Shown in pieces: positions 6,573-14,630 of a stretch of DNA of 14,630 nt. Positions within the stretch are counted from its first letter, which is position 1, and the number at the start of each line of letters is the position of its first letter. Both the position numbers and the translations under genes were made by a program. The DNA is taken from positions 1 to 14,630 of the forward strand of contig JAJZHV010000004.1 in assembly GCA_021804345.1 (NCBI GenBank). Reading direction: 5' to 3'. The notes beneath the pieces are model-generated. The model was not told the origin of the DNA. It worked only from the letters and a program-made list of their open reading frames with translations, and did no database searches. This stretch comes from Pseudomonadota bacterium. Lineage in GTDB: Bacteria > Pseudomonadota > Gammaproteobacteria > Burkholderiales > Ferrovaceae.

Positions 6573-7511
6573 TCATCCCAAAGCCTTTGGCAGAGGAAAT
6601 TCCACGTTTTCCGGAGTGCCCTGCAGGGTTTCAACGGCTCCGGCACCCAGGGCCTGTAATCGCTCCACCACCTCATGCACCAGAATTTCCGGGGCCGAGG
6701 CTCCAGCCGTCACGCCAATGACGGTTTTGCCCTGCAGCCATTCTGGCTGCACGTCACAGGCCCGATCCACCCGATAGGCTTCGATGCCACGATGTGTGGC
6801 GACTTCGCGCAAGCGGTTGGAATTGGAGCTGGTGGTTGAGCCTACCACGATGATGAGATCGGCCAGCGCAGTCAGCGTTTTCACGGCATCTTGCCGATTC
6901 TGGGTGGCATAGCAGATATCGTCCTTGCGAGGACCCTGAATCAAGGGGAAACGGGCGCGCAGGGCCTGAATGACCCGTTGGGCGTCGTCCACCGACAGCG
7001 TGGTTTGGGTCACGTACGCCAGTTGCGCCGGGTTCTGGATATCCAGCAGTGCCACATCGTCCACGGTTTCTACCAGGTAAATATGATCCGGAGCTTGCCC
7101 CAGGGTGCCTTCCACTTCCGGATGACCGCGATGGCCGATCATGATGATTTCGCGTCCTGCCGTATGAAGCCGCGCCACTTCGGAATGCACCTTGGTGACC
7201 AGAGGACAGGTGGCGTCAAAAACAGTCAAACCGCGTAGCTCGGCCTCTGCCCGCACGGCCAGGGATACACCATGGGCGCTGAAAATGACTGTGGAGCCCC
7301 GGGGGGCCTGGGCCAAATGCTCGATAAAAACGGCGCCCTTGTGGCGCAGATTGTCCACCACAAAACGGTTGTGCACCACCTCGTGGCGCACATAGATGGG
7401 GGGGCCAAAGCGTTCCAGGGCGCGTTCCACGATTTCAATGGCGCGATCCACGCCGGCACAGAATCCACGCGGGTTGGCTAACAGGATGGTGGGAGGAGAA
7501 TGAGCGTTCAT
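6573..7511 (-). CDS. ispH: 4-hydroxy-3-methylbut-2-enyl diphosphate reductase (IspH/LytB)
   Basis: IspH catalyses the last step of the MEP isoprenoid pathway, reducing HMBPP to IPP and DMAPP with an Fe-S cluster. The 312-residue protein has the three cluster cysteines in the expected places: Cys18 ([12 protein letters not shown]), Cys102 (FDATCPLV) and Cys200 ([11 protein letters not shown]). It also has HEVVHN at 43-48, SAHGVS at 78-83, [10 protein letters not shown] with Glu132 at the catalytic glutamate position, and SSNSNRL. The ATG at 7511 starts just before the conserved [12 protein letters not shown]. The frame is open further upstream to 7643, but that stretch overlaps lspA and is not conserved sequence. 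The ribosome-binding site is weak. It is the last gene of the ribF-ileS-lspA-ispH group, 88 nt after lspA. In many proteobacteria fkpB sits in that gap; here it is absent. Confidence 0.97.
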   Translation of the reverse strand: MNAHSPPTILLANPRGFCAGVDRAIEIVERALERFGPPIYVRHEVVHNRFVVDNLRHKGAVFIEHLAQAPRGSTVIFSAHGVSLAVRAEAELRGLTVFDATCPLVTKVHSEVARLHTAGREIIMIGHRGHPEVEGTLGQAPDHIYLVETVDDVALLDIQNPAQLAYVTQTTLSVDDAQRVIQALRARFPLIQGPRKDDICYATQNRQDAVKTLTALADLIIVVGSTTSSNSNRLREVATHRGIEAYRVDRACDVQPEWLQGKTVIGVTAGASAPEILVHEVVERLQALGAGAVETLQGTPENVEFPLPKALG

Positions 7512-7584
7512 CGTGTCGGTTTGGTGTAGGTCCTTGTCCAATGGGTGTGGTGAGCTGCCATCCAGCGCATGGGCTATGGTACGG

Positions 7585-7607
7585 GGTTTTGAGACCGGAT
7601 CAAAACC
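7585..7607 (-). other. 8-bp hairpin spanning the lspA stop codon
   Basis: GGTTTTGA (7585-7592) and TCAAAACC (7600-7607) are perfect inverted repeats with a 7-nt loop. The TGA stop of lspA (7600-7602) lies within the stem. On the minus strand no U-rich run follows, so it does not look like a complete intrinsic terminator. It could be a partial terminator, an mRNA stabiliser or a processing site between lspA and ispH. Confidence 0.5.
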
Positions 7608-8064
7608 GGCTCCGCCAGCTATCCCAGATGAGGAGGACCACACCTAGCGTGATGGCACTGTCTGCCACGTTGAAGGCAGGCCAGTAATGAGCGCCCACAT
7701 GCCATTGGATGAAATCAGTGACAGTCCCCCAGCGGATCCGGTCGATTAGATTGCCCGCGGCACCTCCTGAAATCAGGGAAAGTCCCAGACAGAAACGCCG
7801 ATCTTCCGGGTGCCGCCCAATCATCCATACCATGAAACCAATGGCCAGCAACGCGACGGCACTGAAAAATTCCCGTTGCCAACCGCCGGCCCCTGCCAGA
7901 AAACTGAAGGCCGCCCCCTGATTGTGAGCCAGCACGAGATTGAACCAGTCGTTGACGAAGCGCAAGGGAGTTTCTGCCATGAACTGGAGGATCCAGCGCT
8001 TGCTCCATTGGTCCAACACCACCACAGTGCTGACCACCACGAGCCAGGGAAGCCACTTACGCAT
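7600..8064 (-). CDS. lspA: Lipoprotein signal peptidase (signal peptidase II)
   Basis: LspA is an inner-membrane aspartyl protease that removes the signal peptide of diacylglyceryl-prolipoproteins. The 154-residue protein has four membrane segments, at about 5-22, 63-83, 92-108 and 129-148. Conserved blocks are LDQWSK at 17-22, [19 protein letters not shown] (Asp108), TDFIQ (Asp117) and [11 protein letters not shown] (Asp135). The catalytic dyad is drawn from these aspartates; Asp108 and Asp135 have the spacing of the essential pair in the Bacillus enzyme. The ATG at 8064 is preferred because GGAAG lies 9 nt upstream; a GTG at 8085 is also in frame but has AGAGG directly adjoining it. The ATG overlaps the last 8 nt of ileS, so the two are probably translationally coupled. 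Confidence 0.96.
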   Translation of the reverse strand: MRKWLPWLVVVSTVVVLDQWSKRWILQFMAETPLRFVNDWFNLVLAHNQGAAFSFLAGAGGWQREFFSAVALLAIGFMVWMIGRHPEDRRFCLGLSLISGGAAGNLIDRIRWGTVTDFIQWHVGAHYWPAFNVADSAITLGVVLLIWDSWRSRF

Positions 8065-10936
8065 GGGTACGGGCTTCCGCGACACCCTCTAGGGTAGAGA
8101 CACAGCGGGTGCAAAGCCCTGGAAAACGGGCGTGTTGCCCCACGTCCAAGCGATAGTGCCAGCAGCGCTGGCATTTGGGCGCGCCACTGGGTTCTACCTG
8201 TAACCAGAGGGCCGCCTCCGGGTGTTCCGAGGAGGTGCCAGCGGGTTTGTCTGCCCCCTGGGGCGCGGGAAGGGTGAGGGCCAGTGCGCTGGCGGGCACG
8301 CCGTGAGCGCGCGCATCCACAACCCGAACGCTGGAGGTGATGAACACGAAACGCAGATCGTTGCCAAACTGGTTGAGCCAGGGTTGCCAGGAGCCTTGGG
8401 CGTATAGGGTGATTTCTGCCGCCAAAGAGGAGCCTAGAGCACCTGCGGCACGCAGGATTTCCAACTGCTTCTGCACCAGGGTGCGTAATTGGCGTAACAG
8501 GCTCCAGCGCGCCACGAGGACCTCGGCCGCGGCTTGTGCTGGAAGTTGGGCCCATTGCTCCAGGAAGATGGATGGGCCCAGTTCCACAGGGCGCTGGTGT
8601 AAGGTGGCCCACACTTCCTCGCTGGTGAAGGTCAGAATGGGTGCCAGCAGACGGACCAAACTCTGGGTGATCTGCCAGAGTGCGGATTGGGCGGCACGTC
8701 GGGGGCCCGAACGGGCTCCGGAGGTGTACAGTCGATCCTTCAGAATATCCAGATAAAACCCCCCCAGATCTTCCGAGCAGTACGTTTGCAGGCGTTGCGT
8801 GGCCAGATGAAATTCGTACCGGTCGTAGTCGGCAATGACCTGTTGCTGTAAGGTGCGGCATTGTTCCAGGGCATACCGGTCCAGATCAAGCCATTGTTCG
8901 GGGGGCAGCAGATCCTTTGCCGGATTGAAGTCGGCCAGATTGGCAAGCAGAAAACGCAAGGTATTGCGTAGGCGGCGATAGGACTCCACCACCCGTTTCA
9001 GAATTTCATCAGACAGGTTGAGCTCGGCGGAATAATCGGTGCTGGCCACCCACAGGCGGAGATTGTCCGCACCCAGAGTATCCATGACCTTTTGTGGTAA
9101 CACCACATTGCCTAAGGATTTACTCATTTTATGTCCTTGCCCATCCACCACGAAGCCGTGGGTGAGCAAGGCCTGATAGGGAGCACGTCCATCCAGGGCA
9201 CAGCCGGTGAGCAAGGAAGACTGAAACCAGCCCCGGTGCTGATCCGATCCTTCCAAATACAGTTGAGCGGGGTAACCCAGGTCCTTGCGCTGACGCAACA
9301 CGGCGCGATGGGTTGTTCCCGAATCAAACCACACATCCAGAGTGTCGGTCAGTTTGCGGTAGTGTGCGGCCTCGGTACCCAGCAGTTCCTCCGGGTCCAG
9401 GCTGAACCAGGCTTCGATGCCCGAGACTTCGATGCGTTGCGCCACGGCTTCGGCCAGAGACTCGGTGTGGGGGTGCAGGTGGCCGGTTTCGCGATGCAGG
9501 AAAAAAGGAATGGGTACTCCCCAAAAGCGTTGGCGCGACACACACCAATCGGGTCGGTTGTCGATCATGGCCGACAAACGGGCCTGTCCCCATTGGGGGT
9601 AAAACTGGGTTTGGGCAACAGCGCTCTGGGCGCTTTGCCGCAGTGTCGGCAAATCCCCAGCGGGGGGCTGATCCATGGCGATGAACCATTGGGGCGTGGC
9701 CCGAAAGATGATAGGGGTTTTGTGGCGCCAGCAATGGGGGTAACTATGGGCAAGTTCTTCGGAACACAGCAGCAACCCCAGGGACTGCAGGTGTTGCAGG
9801 ATGAGCGTGTTGGCTTCCCATACGCGCTGCGCCGCCACTAGCGGAACGTCGGCCCGAAAAACCCCCTTGTCATCCACTAGGTCGTCCATTTCCAGCCGGT
9901 AACGCTGGCCCATGAGGTAATCGTCCACGCCATGGGCCGGAGCGGTATGCACCAGTCCGGTCCCGGTATCTACCGTGACATGTTCGCCGCAAATCAGAGG
10001 GGAGAGGCGGTCCAGATAGGGGTGCCTCAGGGCCAGTTGCGCTAATTCCCGTCCGGGAACACAGGTAAAGGGCCCCAAGGGTTCCAGATTGTAGCGCTGC
10101 AAACAGGTCTGTACGCGCTCTTGAAGCAATAGCAGGTAACCCTTGGCGGTGGGGACTAGGGCGTAGAATTTGTCCGGGTGCAGGCTGACCGCACGGTTGG
10201 CCGGCAAGGTCCACGGGGTGGTGGTCCAGATGACCGCATAGGCGGGTGTCGTCTCTAGGGAGACGCCAAAGGTCTGACCCAGACGCGCCCGGTCCTGTAC
10301 CGGAAAGGCCACGTCGATGGCCTGAGAACGGCGCTCTTCATATTCCACTTCCGCCTCGGCCAGGTCCGAGCCACAGTCCAGGCACCAATTGACGGGCTTA
10401 TGCCCCTGCGTTAGAAACCCCCGTTTCCAGATGCCAGTCAGGGCGCGCACGATATGGGCTTCCGTGGCAAAGTCCGAGGTCAGATAGGGGTGATCCCAAT
10501 CGGCCATGACCCCTAAACGCATGAAATCCTTTTTTTGACGGGCCACCTGGGTCTGCGCGTAGTCTCGGCACAGTGCCCGGAATCGGGCCGGTTCCATTTT
10601 TTTGCCGTGAAGTTTTTCCACCTGGTGCTCGATGGGCAGGCCATGGCAGTCCCATCCCGGCACATAGGGTGCATCAAACCCCGCAAGGGTTTTGCTTTTG
10701 ATGATGAGGTCTTTCAGGATTTTGTTTACCGCATGGCCAATGTGGATGTCGCCATTGGCATAGGGGGGGCCATCATGCAGGAGGAAGGAGGGACGCCCGG
10801 CGCAGTGGGCGCGCAATTGGGCATAGCGCCCTTGCGCCTGCCAGGCAGCCAGCCAGAGCGGTTCGCGTTTAGCCAGATCGGCGCGCATGGGAAAGGGCGT
10901 TTCGGGAAGATTGAGCGTGCTCTTGAAATCGGTCAT
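8057..10936 (-). CDS. ileS: Isoleucyl-tRNA synthetase
   Basis: This complete 959-residue class I aminoacyl-tRNA synthetase charges tRNA-Ile in the cytoplasm. The N-terminus ([20 protein letters not shown]) is typical of betaproteobacterial IleS. The ATP-binding signatures are HIGH at 65-68 ([16 protein letters not shown]) and KMSKS at 603-607. Between them lies the editing (CP1) domain, with [12 protein letters not shown] and [18 protein letters not shown]-terminal zinc site is intact: Cys922, Cys925, Cys942 and Cys945 ([13 protein letters not shown]). The ATG at 10936 overlaps the ribF stop in an ATGA arrangement and the 3' end overlaps lspA by 8 nt, so ribF-ileS-lspA reads as one transcript. 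KMSKS rather than a divergent motif, plus the C-terminal zinc finger, indicates the bacterial IleS1 type rather than the mupirocin-resistant IleS2 type. Confidence 0.98.
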   Translation of the reverse strand: MTDFKSTLNLPETPFPMRADLAKREPLWLAAWQAQGRYAQLRAHCAGRPSFLLHDGPPYANGDIHIGHAVNKILKDLIIKSKTLAGFDAPYVPGWDCHGLPIEHQVEKLHGKKMEPARFRALCRDYAQTQVARQKKDFMRLGVMADWDHPYLTSDFATEAHIVRALTGIWKRGFLTQGHKPVNWCLDCGSDLAEAEVEYEERRSQAIDVAFPVQDRARLGQTFGVSLETTPAYAVIWTTTPWTLPANRAVSLHPDKFYALVPTAKGYLLLLQERVQTCLQRYNLEPLGPFTCVPGRELAQLALRHPYLDRLSPLICGEHVTVDTGTGLVHTAPAHGVDDYLMGQRYRLEMDDLVDDKGVFRADVPLVAAQRVWEANTLILQHLQSLGLLLCSEELAHSYPHCWRHKTPIIFRATPQWFIAMDQPPAGDLPTLRQSAQSAVAQTQFYPQWGQARLSAMIDNRPDWCVSRQRFWGVPIPFFLHRETGHLHPHTESLAEAVAQRIEVSGIEAWFSLDPEELLGTEAAHYRKLTDTLDVWFDSGTTHRAVLRQRKDLGYPAQLYLEGSDQHRGWFQSSLLTGCALDGRAPYQALLTHGFVVDGQGHKMSKSLGNVVLPQKVMDTLGADNLRLWVASTDYSAELNLSDEILKRVVESYRRLRNTLRFLLANLADFNPAKDLLPPEQWLDLDRYALEQCRTLQQQVIADYDRYEFHLATQRLQTYCSEDLGGFYLDILKDRLYTSGARSGPRRAAQSALWQITQSLVRLLAPILTFTSEEVWATLHQRPVELGPSIFLEQWAQLPAQAAAEVLVARWSLLRQLRTLVQKQLEILRAAGALGSSLAAEITLYAQGSWQPWLNQFGNDLRFVFITSSVRVVDARAHGVPASALALTLPAPQGADKPAGTSSEHPEAALWLQVEPSGAPKCQRCWHYRLDVGQHARFPGLCTRCVSTLEGVAEARTHA

Positions 10937-11937
10937 GGCGCGGGTCGGTACTCGTTGGGGCGTGGGTCGTTGGGAATTGGCGCAGGGTCCTCACCCAGGG
11001 CGTCGGGTGCCCTGGCGAAAAAAGCGCGCGCCTCTTGGGCATCTTGCTGCATTTGCGCGGTCAACTCCGCCAGGGAAGAAAATTGCTGCTCGTTACGAAT
11101 CTTGTGGTGAAAGCGCACCCGAAGGCGCTGACCGTACAGGTCGGCGTTAAAGTCGAAGAGGTGAACTTCCAGCAACCATCGGCCATCGCTGCTAACGCTG
11201 GGACGGGTGCCGAGACTGGCCACGCCGGGAAGCGGCAAGGTCTTCTTGTCTGAACCCTGAACCGAAACCGCAAAAATGCCCGCCAGGGGCGGGGTGCGCC
11301 GTTGAATGGCCAGGTTGGCCGTGGGAAAGCCCAATGTGCGCCCCAAACGCTGGCCATGATGGACCCGGCCGCTCATGGAAAACGGTCGGCCCAGGAGTGC
11401 CTGGGCCAAGTCCAGATTACCCTGGGCCAAGGCATCACGCACCGCGCTGCTGGACACTCGCACGCCCTCCACCAAGATGCTGGAAAGCGCAAAGCACTCG
11501 AACCCATATCGCTGACCGGCACGCTGCAAGGTATCGAAATCGCCGCTACGCCTTGCCCCGAATCGGAAGTCATCGCCCACCAGCAACCAGCGCGTGTGGA
11601 GATGTCGAACCAGCCACTGTTCGACAAAGGCCTCGGCACTCAGGGCGGCCAGAGTTGGGTTGAAACGCAACACGGTGACTTGCTGGATAGCGGCAGCCTG
11701 TAACAACTCCAGTTTTTCGCGCAGGGTGGTCAAGCGGGCTGGTGCTTCGTGGCGCGCAAAAAATTCCCGCGGATGTGGTTCGAAGGTGAGCACGCCGGTT
11801 TCCAGCGAGAGTGAGGTGGCAGCCGTGCGCAGGGCATGGAGCATGGCTTGATGCCCCAGATGGACACCATCGAAATTCCCGATCGTCAGGGCCAAGGGCC
11901 GGGATGTGGCCCTTGATGCCCCCAAGTGAATGCGCAT
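10933..11937 (-). CDS. ribF: Bifunctional riboflavin kinase / FAD synthetase
   Basis: RibF phosphorylates riboflavin to FMN and adenylylates FMN to FAD. The 334-residue protein has the N-terminal FMN adenylyltransferase domain with [10 protein letters not shown] at 20-29 and SSSAVRDAL at 161-169. The C-terminal kinase domain has [11 protein letters not shown] at 198-208, GVASLGTRP at 237-245 and LEVHLFDF with the catalytic-position Glu256. The last ~25 residues ([20 protein letters not shown]) are proline- and asparagine-rich, extend beyond the kinase fold and look unstructured. The ATG at 11937 opens the conserved N-terminus. A possible -10, TAAAAT on the minus strand (11961-11966), lies 24 nt upstream, without a convincing -35. 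There is no FMN riboswitch in the short upstream gap. ribF is the first gene of the block that continues into ileS. Confidence 0.97.
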   Translation of the reverse strand: MRIHLGASRATSRPLALTIGNFDGVHLGHQAMLHALRTAATSLSLETGVLTFEPHPREFFARHEAPARLTTLREKLELLQAAAIQQVTVLRFNPTLAALSAEAFVEQWLVRHLHTRWLLVGDDFRFGARRSGDFDTLQRAGQRYGFECFALSSILVEGVRVSSSAVRDALAQGNLDLAQALLGRPFSMSGRVHHGQRLGRTLGFPTANLAIQRRTPPLAGIFAVSVQGSDKKTLPLPGVASLGTRPSVSSDGRWLLEVHLFDFNADLYGQRLRVRFHHKIRNEQQFSSLAELTAQMQQDAQEARAFFARAPDALGEDPAPIPNDPRPNEYRPAP

Positions 11938-11960
11938 GGGATGAGTTGGTTAAATCGCTC

Positions 11961-11966
11961 ATTTTA
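11961..11966 (-). promoter_or_regulatory. Possible -10 element upstream of ribF
   Basis: TAAAAT on the minus strand is 5 of 6 to consensus and lies 24 nt before the ribF ATG. The best -35-like hexamer upstream, CTGGCA, is at non-ideal spacing, so this is a weak call. It is the only promoter-like sequence in the 73-bp gap after the TauE-family gene. Confidence 0.3.
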
Positions 11967-12010
11967 GCGCTGATTCATGGGGTTGTGCCAGTCACCCGGT
12001 GGCAGGGCGT

Positions 12011-12769
12011 TCAGCGCAGCAATTGCAGGGCCAGGCCGAGTAACAGGAGGCTCAACAGCAGACGTGTGAATTTTTCAGGAATCAGACCATGGCAACGGGA
12101 ACCCAACCAGATGCCCGGTAACGAGCCCAGCAGCAGGTTGATCAAGAGTAAACCGTTGACATGACCCAGGTACCAATGGTCCAGGCCAGCGATCAGGGTG
12201 AGCGGAACCGCATGGGCGATGTCTGTGCCTACGATGCGGGCCAGGGGCATGCCCGGATACAGGACGAGCAAGGCGCTGGTGCCAATGGCGCCTGCGCCCA
12301 CCGAGGTGAGTGAGACCAAGGTGCCAATCAGCGCGCCTAATCCGGGGGTGGCCCACGGGGCCCAGGAGGAAAGGCGCAGACTGGTGCCACAGGCACGGTT
12401 GTGCAGGCCACAGGACAGGGCTAAGGCGGTGAGCAGAAGGGCACAGGCCAGGATGCGGCGGATCAGGGTTTGGTCGGGATGTAGCTGGGGATACTGGGCC
12501 ACCAGCCAGAGCGTCAATAGAGCAGCAGGAACGCTGCCCAGAAGCAGACGCCCCGTTACGGGCCAGTGGATGTTGTGTCGTCGGCCATGGGCCCACACGC
12601 CCCCGGCTTTGGTGAGCGCGGCATACAGCAGGTCGGTTCCCACGGCCGTCATGGGCGTCACCCCAAAGGCCATCACTAGAAGAGGGGTCATGAGGGATCC
12701 TCCTCCCACCCCGGTCAAACCCACCAGAAAGCCTCCCAGCAGTCCTGACAAGGCATAATACCACTGCAT
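12011..12769 (-). CDS. TauE/SafE family membrane exporter (sulfite/sulfonate-type)
   Basis: This 252-residue inner-membrane protein of the TauE/SafE (former DUF81) family has about eight hydrophobic segments and no large soluble domain. The family hallmark is present twice, once in each half: GGFLVGLTGVGGGSLMTPLL near 12-31, followed by GVTPMTAVGTDLLYAALTK, and in the second half GTLVSLTSVGAGAIGTSALL, followed by RIVGTDIAHAVPLTL. Characterised members export sulfite, sulfoacetate or related organosulfur anions; others transport different small anions. The ATG at 12769 is preceded by a weak GAG-containing ribosome-binding site. It is transcribed divergently from a CysB-type regulator, which supports a role in sulfur anion export (inference). 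The gene ends 73 bp before the ribF start and could be co-transcribed with the ribF operon. Confidence 0.9.
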   Translation of the reverse strand: MQWYYALSGLLGGFLVGLTGVGGGSLMTPLLVMAFGVTPMTAVGTDLLYAALTKAGGVWAHGRRHNIHWPVTGRLLLGSVPAALLTLWLVAQYPQLHPDQTLIRRILACALLLTALALSCGLHNRACGTSLRLSSWAPWATPGLGALIGTLVSLTSVGAGAIGTSALLVLYPGMPLARIVGTDIAHAVPLTLIAGLDHWYLGHVNGLLLINLLLGSLPGIWLGSRCHGLIPEKFTRLLLSLLLLGLALQLLR

Positions 12770-12786
12770 GATCGTTACTCGTCGCG

Positions 12787-12802
12787 TGCCTGAACCCAGG
12801 CA
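12787..12802 (-). other. Hairpin in the TauE-family gene leader
   Basis: TGCCTG (12787-12792) and CAGGCA (12797-12802) are perfect complements with a 4-nt loop. The structure lies between the predicted transcription start and the ATG, about 18 nt upstream of it, where it could affect translation initiation. Confidence 0.45.
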
Positions 12803-12824
12803 ATGACGCTATGCTAACAAAGGG

Positions 12825-12854
12825 TTTATATATAATTAAGTAATATTATGTTAA
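12825..12854 (-). promoter_or_regulatory. Predicted sigma70 promoter of the TauE-family gene
   Basis: On the minus strand, -35 TTAACA (12849-12854, 5 of 6) is separated by 18 bp from -10 TATAAA (12825-12830, 5 of 6). The start would fall near 12818, giving a leader of about 49 nt. The -35 overlaps the left arm of the 20-bp palindrome at 12851-12870. Confidence 0.55.
12831..12836 (+). promoter_or_regulatory. Possible -10 element for the cysB-like gene
   Basis: A perfect TATAAT occurs on the plus strand in the AT-rich gap, but there is no good -35 at 16-18 bp, so it would need activation. If it is used, transcription starts near 12843 and the palindrome at 12851-12870 lies just downstream, a position suited to autorepression. 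Confidence 0.3.
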
Positions 12855-12870
12855 AGTTATGTAACTTTAA
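12851..12870. promoter_or_regulatory. Perfect 20-bp palindrome, candidate LysR/CysB operator
   Basis: TTAAAGTTA (12851-12859) and TAACTTTAA (12862-12870) are perfect inverted repeats with a 2-bp centre. The site lies between the divergent exporter and cysB-like genes and overlaps the predicted exporter -35. LysR regulators typically bind dyads in such divergent promoters, so CysB binding is the natural hypothesis. The symmetry is observed; the binder is inferred. Confidence 0.6.
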
Positions 12871-12891
12871 GTTCTAATAAGCGGGGGCCCT

Positions 12892-13839
12892 GTGAAATTA
12901 CAGCAACTACGGTATCTGGTGGAAGTAGCCCGCTCCGGGCTCAACGTTTCTCAGGCCGCCGAAAATTTGCACACGTCTCAACCGGGGGTGAGCAAACAGA
13001 TTCGTTTGCTGGAAGAAGAATTGGGGCTGGACGTTTTTGTGCGCAATGGCAAACGCGTGGTCAGCATTACGGAACCCGGCCAACGGATTCTGGAGATCGC
13101 CCAGCGCGTGTTGCTGGAAGCCAAAAATTTGCGCGAAGCCGGTCGAGAATTCAGCAGCCAGCATACGGGTAGTCTCACCATTGCCACCACGCATACCCAG
13201 GCCCGTTACGTGCTGCCGACCGTGATCGAACGGTTTGCGCGCCTGTATCCGCAGGTGAAATTGGTCTTGCATCAGGGCAATCCCACCCACGTGGCCCAGG
13301 AAGTGGTGGCGGGAGGCGCCGATCTGGCCATTGCCACGGAGGGTATGGATGCCTTTAGCGATCTGCGCATTTTGCCCTGTTATGAGTGGAATCGTAGTGT
13401 GGTGCTGCCCTGTGGGCATCCTCTGTTGAGCGCTTCAGAGTTAACCCTGCCCCTGCTCGCTTCCTTTCCATTGATCACTTACGACTATGCCTTTACAGGC
13501 CGTTCCAAAATCAACCAATCCTTCGAACAGGCTGGACTCACCCCCAATGTGGTGTTGACGGCACTGGATTCGGATGTGATTAAAACCTACGTGGAGTTGG
13601 GTATGGGGGTGGGCATCATTGCGTCCATGGCTTTCGATCCGGTGCGCGATCAGAAGTTGCGGGTTCGGGATGCCAGTCATCTGTTTGCACCCAGCACCAC
13701 CCGGGTGGGATTACGCCGGGGAGCTTACGTGCGTCGCTACACCTTCGACTTCATCGAGATGTTTGCTCCGCAACTGACCCGGGAGGTGGTCCAGGCTGCT
13801 TTGCAGGGCCCCGAGGAACAGGAAGCCCCCGGTGAGTGA
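12892..13839 (+). CDS. cysB: CysB-type LysR-family transcriptional regulator
   Basis: This 315-residue LysR regulator has an N-terminal winged helix (LNVSQAAENLHTSQPGVSKQ at 17-36) and a C-terminal periplasmic-binding-protein-like effector domain from about 92. CysB controls sulfate and sulfonate assimilation in response to O- or N-acetylserine and sulfate-type anions. The signature TTHTQARYVLP is present. Thr100, Gln103, Thr149 and Thr202 fall at the same residue numbers as the sulfate-pocket residues reported for enterobacterial CysB, so effector binding looks conserved. A paralogue such as Cbl or SsuR cannot be fully excluded. The start is a GTG at 12892 with a modest G-rich ribosome-binding sequence. 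It is divergent from the TauE-family exporter across a 122-bp AT-rich gap. Its stop lies 6 nt from the convergent murJ stop, with no obvious terminator. Confidence 0.93.
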   Translation: MKLQQLRYLVEVARSGLNVSQAAENLHTSQPGVSKQIRLLEEELGLDVFVRNGKRVVSITEPGQRILEIAQRVLLEAKNLREAGREFSSQHTGSLTIATTHTQARYVLPTVIERFARLYPQVKLVLHQGNPTHVAQEVVAGGADLAIATEGMDAFSDLRILPCYEWNRSVVLPCGHPLLSASELTLPLLASFPLITYDYAFTGRSKINQSFEQAGLTPNVVLTALDSDVIKTYVELGMGVGIIASMAFDPVRDQKLRVRDASHLFAPSTTRVGLRRGAYVRRYTFDFIEMFAPQLTREVVQAALQGPEEQEAPGE

Positions 13840-13845
13840 GTGGCT

Positions 13846-14630
13846 TCAGGCACCACGCCGGGAAAAGTTTTTTAGACGGATTCCCAGCAGCCAGAGGGTT
13901 CCAAAGTAGCCCACCAGCGCGGTGGCCATCAAGACCGACAACCGGCCCAGGCGGATCAGATTGCTTTGTTGCAGCCAACTGAGTTCGTCTCCGGTCAGCC
14001 ACCACAGCAGGGCGGCCAATACTCCCAAGGCAATGAGCAACTGCCCCATGAAGCGTGGCCAGCCGGGCTGCGGGTGATACAGCCCCTGCCGGCGCAGACC
14101 CAAAAACAGCAAAAGGGCGTTTAAACAGGCCCCCAAGGCTGTGGCCAAGGCCAGGCCCGCATGTTGCAACGCCAGCATGAACAGCAGGTTCATAAGCTGG
14201 GTGCAGGCCAGCACCAGCAAGGCAATCTTCACCGGAGTTTTGATATTTTGCCGGGCATAAAACCCTGGCGCCAGAATCTTGACGGCGATCAGACCGGTCA
14301 AGCCCACGCTATAGGCCAGCAAGGCCTGACGTACCATCCACACATCATGCGCCCCAAAGGCGCCGCGCAAAAACAAGGTGGAGATGAGGGGGACGCCCGC
14401 AATTCCCAGGGCCAGGGCTGCCGGCAAGGTCAGCAAGAAGGTCAGGCGCAGGCCCCAATCCAGCAGCGCCGAGTAGTCGTCGTATTCACCGGCCGCATAA
14501 TGGCGTACCAGACTGGGCAGTAAAATGGTGCCCAAGGCCGCCCCCAGCAAGCCACTGGGAAACTCCATCAGGCGATCGGCGTAAAACAGCCAGGACACGC
14601 TGCCGGTGGGCAGATAGGAAGCAAAAATGG
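13846..14630 (-). CDS. murJ: Lipid II flippase MurJ (MviN), C-terminal part (5' end beyond right edge)
   Basis: MurJ is the inner-membrane MOP-superfamily flippase that moves lipid II across the membrane for peptidoglycan synthesis. About 261 C-terminal residues are visible, roughly half of the usual ~510. The upstream end reads through the edge as IFASYLPTGSVSWLFYADRLMEFP, split here as IFASYLPTGS then VSWLFYADRLMEFP, a well-conserved MurJ segment, so the GTG at 14598 is an internal valine and not the start. It is followed by LLGAALGTILLPSL, RQALLAYSVGLTGLIAVKILAPGFYARQ, and several more membrane helices (about eight visible in all). It ends with the short basic tail RLKNFSRRGA. In many betaproteobacteria murJ lies directly next to ribF; here the exporter and cysB-like genes lie between them. 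Confidence 0.95.
   Translation of the reverse strand, partial: IFASYLPTGSVSWLFYADRLMEFPSGLLGAALGTILLPSLVRHYAAGEYDDYSALLDWGLRLTFLLTLPAALALGIAGVPLISTLFLRGAFGAHDVWMVRQALLAYSVGLTGLIAVKILAPGFYARQNIKTPVKIALLVLACTQLMNLLFMLALQHAGLALATALGACLNALLLFLGLRRQGLYHPQPGWPRFMGQLLIALGVLAALLWWLTGDELSWLQQSNLIRLGRLSVLMATALVGYFGTLWLLGIRLKNFSRRGA

Noticed and set aside
7512..7643. N-terminal extension of IspH
   Set aside because: It overlaps lspA, is not IspH-like sequence, and the conserved domain begins at the ATG at 7511.
9131..9841. 236-codon open frame on the plus strand
   Set aside because: It is antisense to ileS and is a by-product of GC-rich codon usage.
10937..11000. Possible T-box leader for ileS
   Set aside because: ileS starts inside the ribF stop codon, leaving no leader; the sequence upstream is ribF coding.
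11938..12010. Possible FMN riboswitch before ribF
   Set aside because: The gap is only 73 bp, too short for the RFN element, and none of its conserved helices are visible.

Overview
The window looks like chromosomal DNA of a Betaproteobacterium with moderately high GC. This is inferred from the gene order murJ-ribF-ileS-lspA-ispH, the betaproteobacterial-style IleS N-terminus, and a full-length CysB-type LysR regulator. I cannot name the genus. Nearly everything is on the minus strand. The exceptions are a bacteriohemerythrin gene (4632-5039) and the cysB-like gene (12892-13839). There are no insertion sequences, phage genes or CRISPR arrays. Both edges cut through genes: an ATP-grasp-like protein on the left and murJ on the right.

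Left region (1-4257, all minus): a closely spaced set, probably one operon. In transcription order it is an HDOD-domain protein, an HD-GYP cyclic-di-GMP phosphodiesterase, a PLP-dependent group II (aromatic/tyrosine-type) decarboxylase, and a protein whose visible part has a TPR-like helical N-terminus followed by the start of an ATP-grasp fold. Amino-acid decarboxylase plus ATP-grasp ligase suggests synthesis of an amine-containing conjugate placed behind signalling genes. It is the least explained part of the window.

Middle (4258-6520): a 374-bp intergenic stretch separates the HDOD operon from the divergent hemerythrin gene, which has all seven iron ligands. A tRNA-Thr(CGU) gene follows on the minus strand. 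Its predicted promoter overlaps the stop codon of a pteridine-reductase-like SDR gene, and its leader contains an 8-bp stem. Upstream of the SDR gene is a Fur-superfamily regulator of the Irr type that contains no cysteine at all. It has its own predicted promoter and a candidate operator.

Right (6573-14630): the conserved housekeeping block ribF-ileS-lspA-ispH (FMN/FAD synthesis, isoleucyl-tRNA charging, lipoprotein signal peptidase, isoprenoid synthesis). ribF/ileS overlap by 4 nt and ileS/lspA by 8 nt. No fkpB lies between lspA and ispH. Between ribF and murJ sits a sulfur module: a TauE/SafE-family exporter divergent from a CysB-type regulator. The AT-rich space between them carries a perfect 20-bp palindrome abutting the exporter's predicted -35, which suggests direct control of the exporter by the regulator. 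The cysB-like gene and murJ converge with only 6 nt between their stops.
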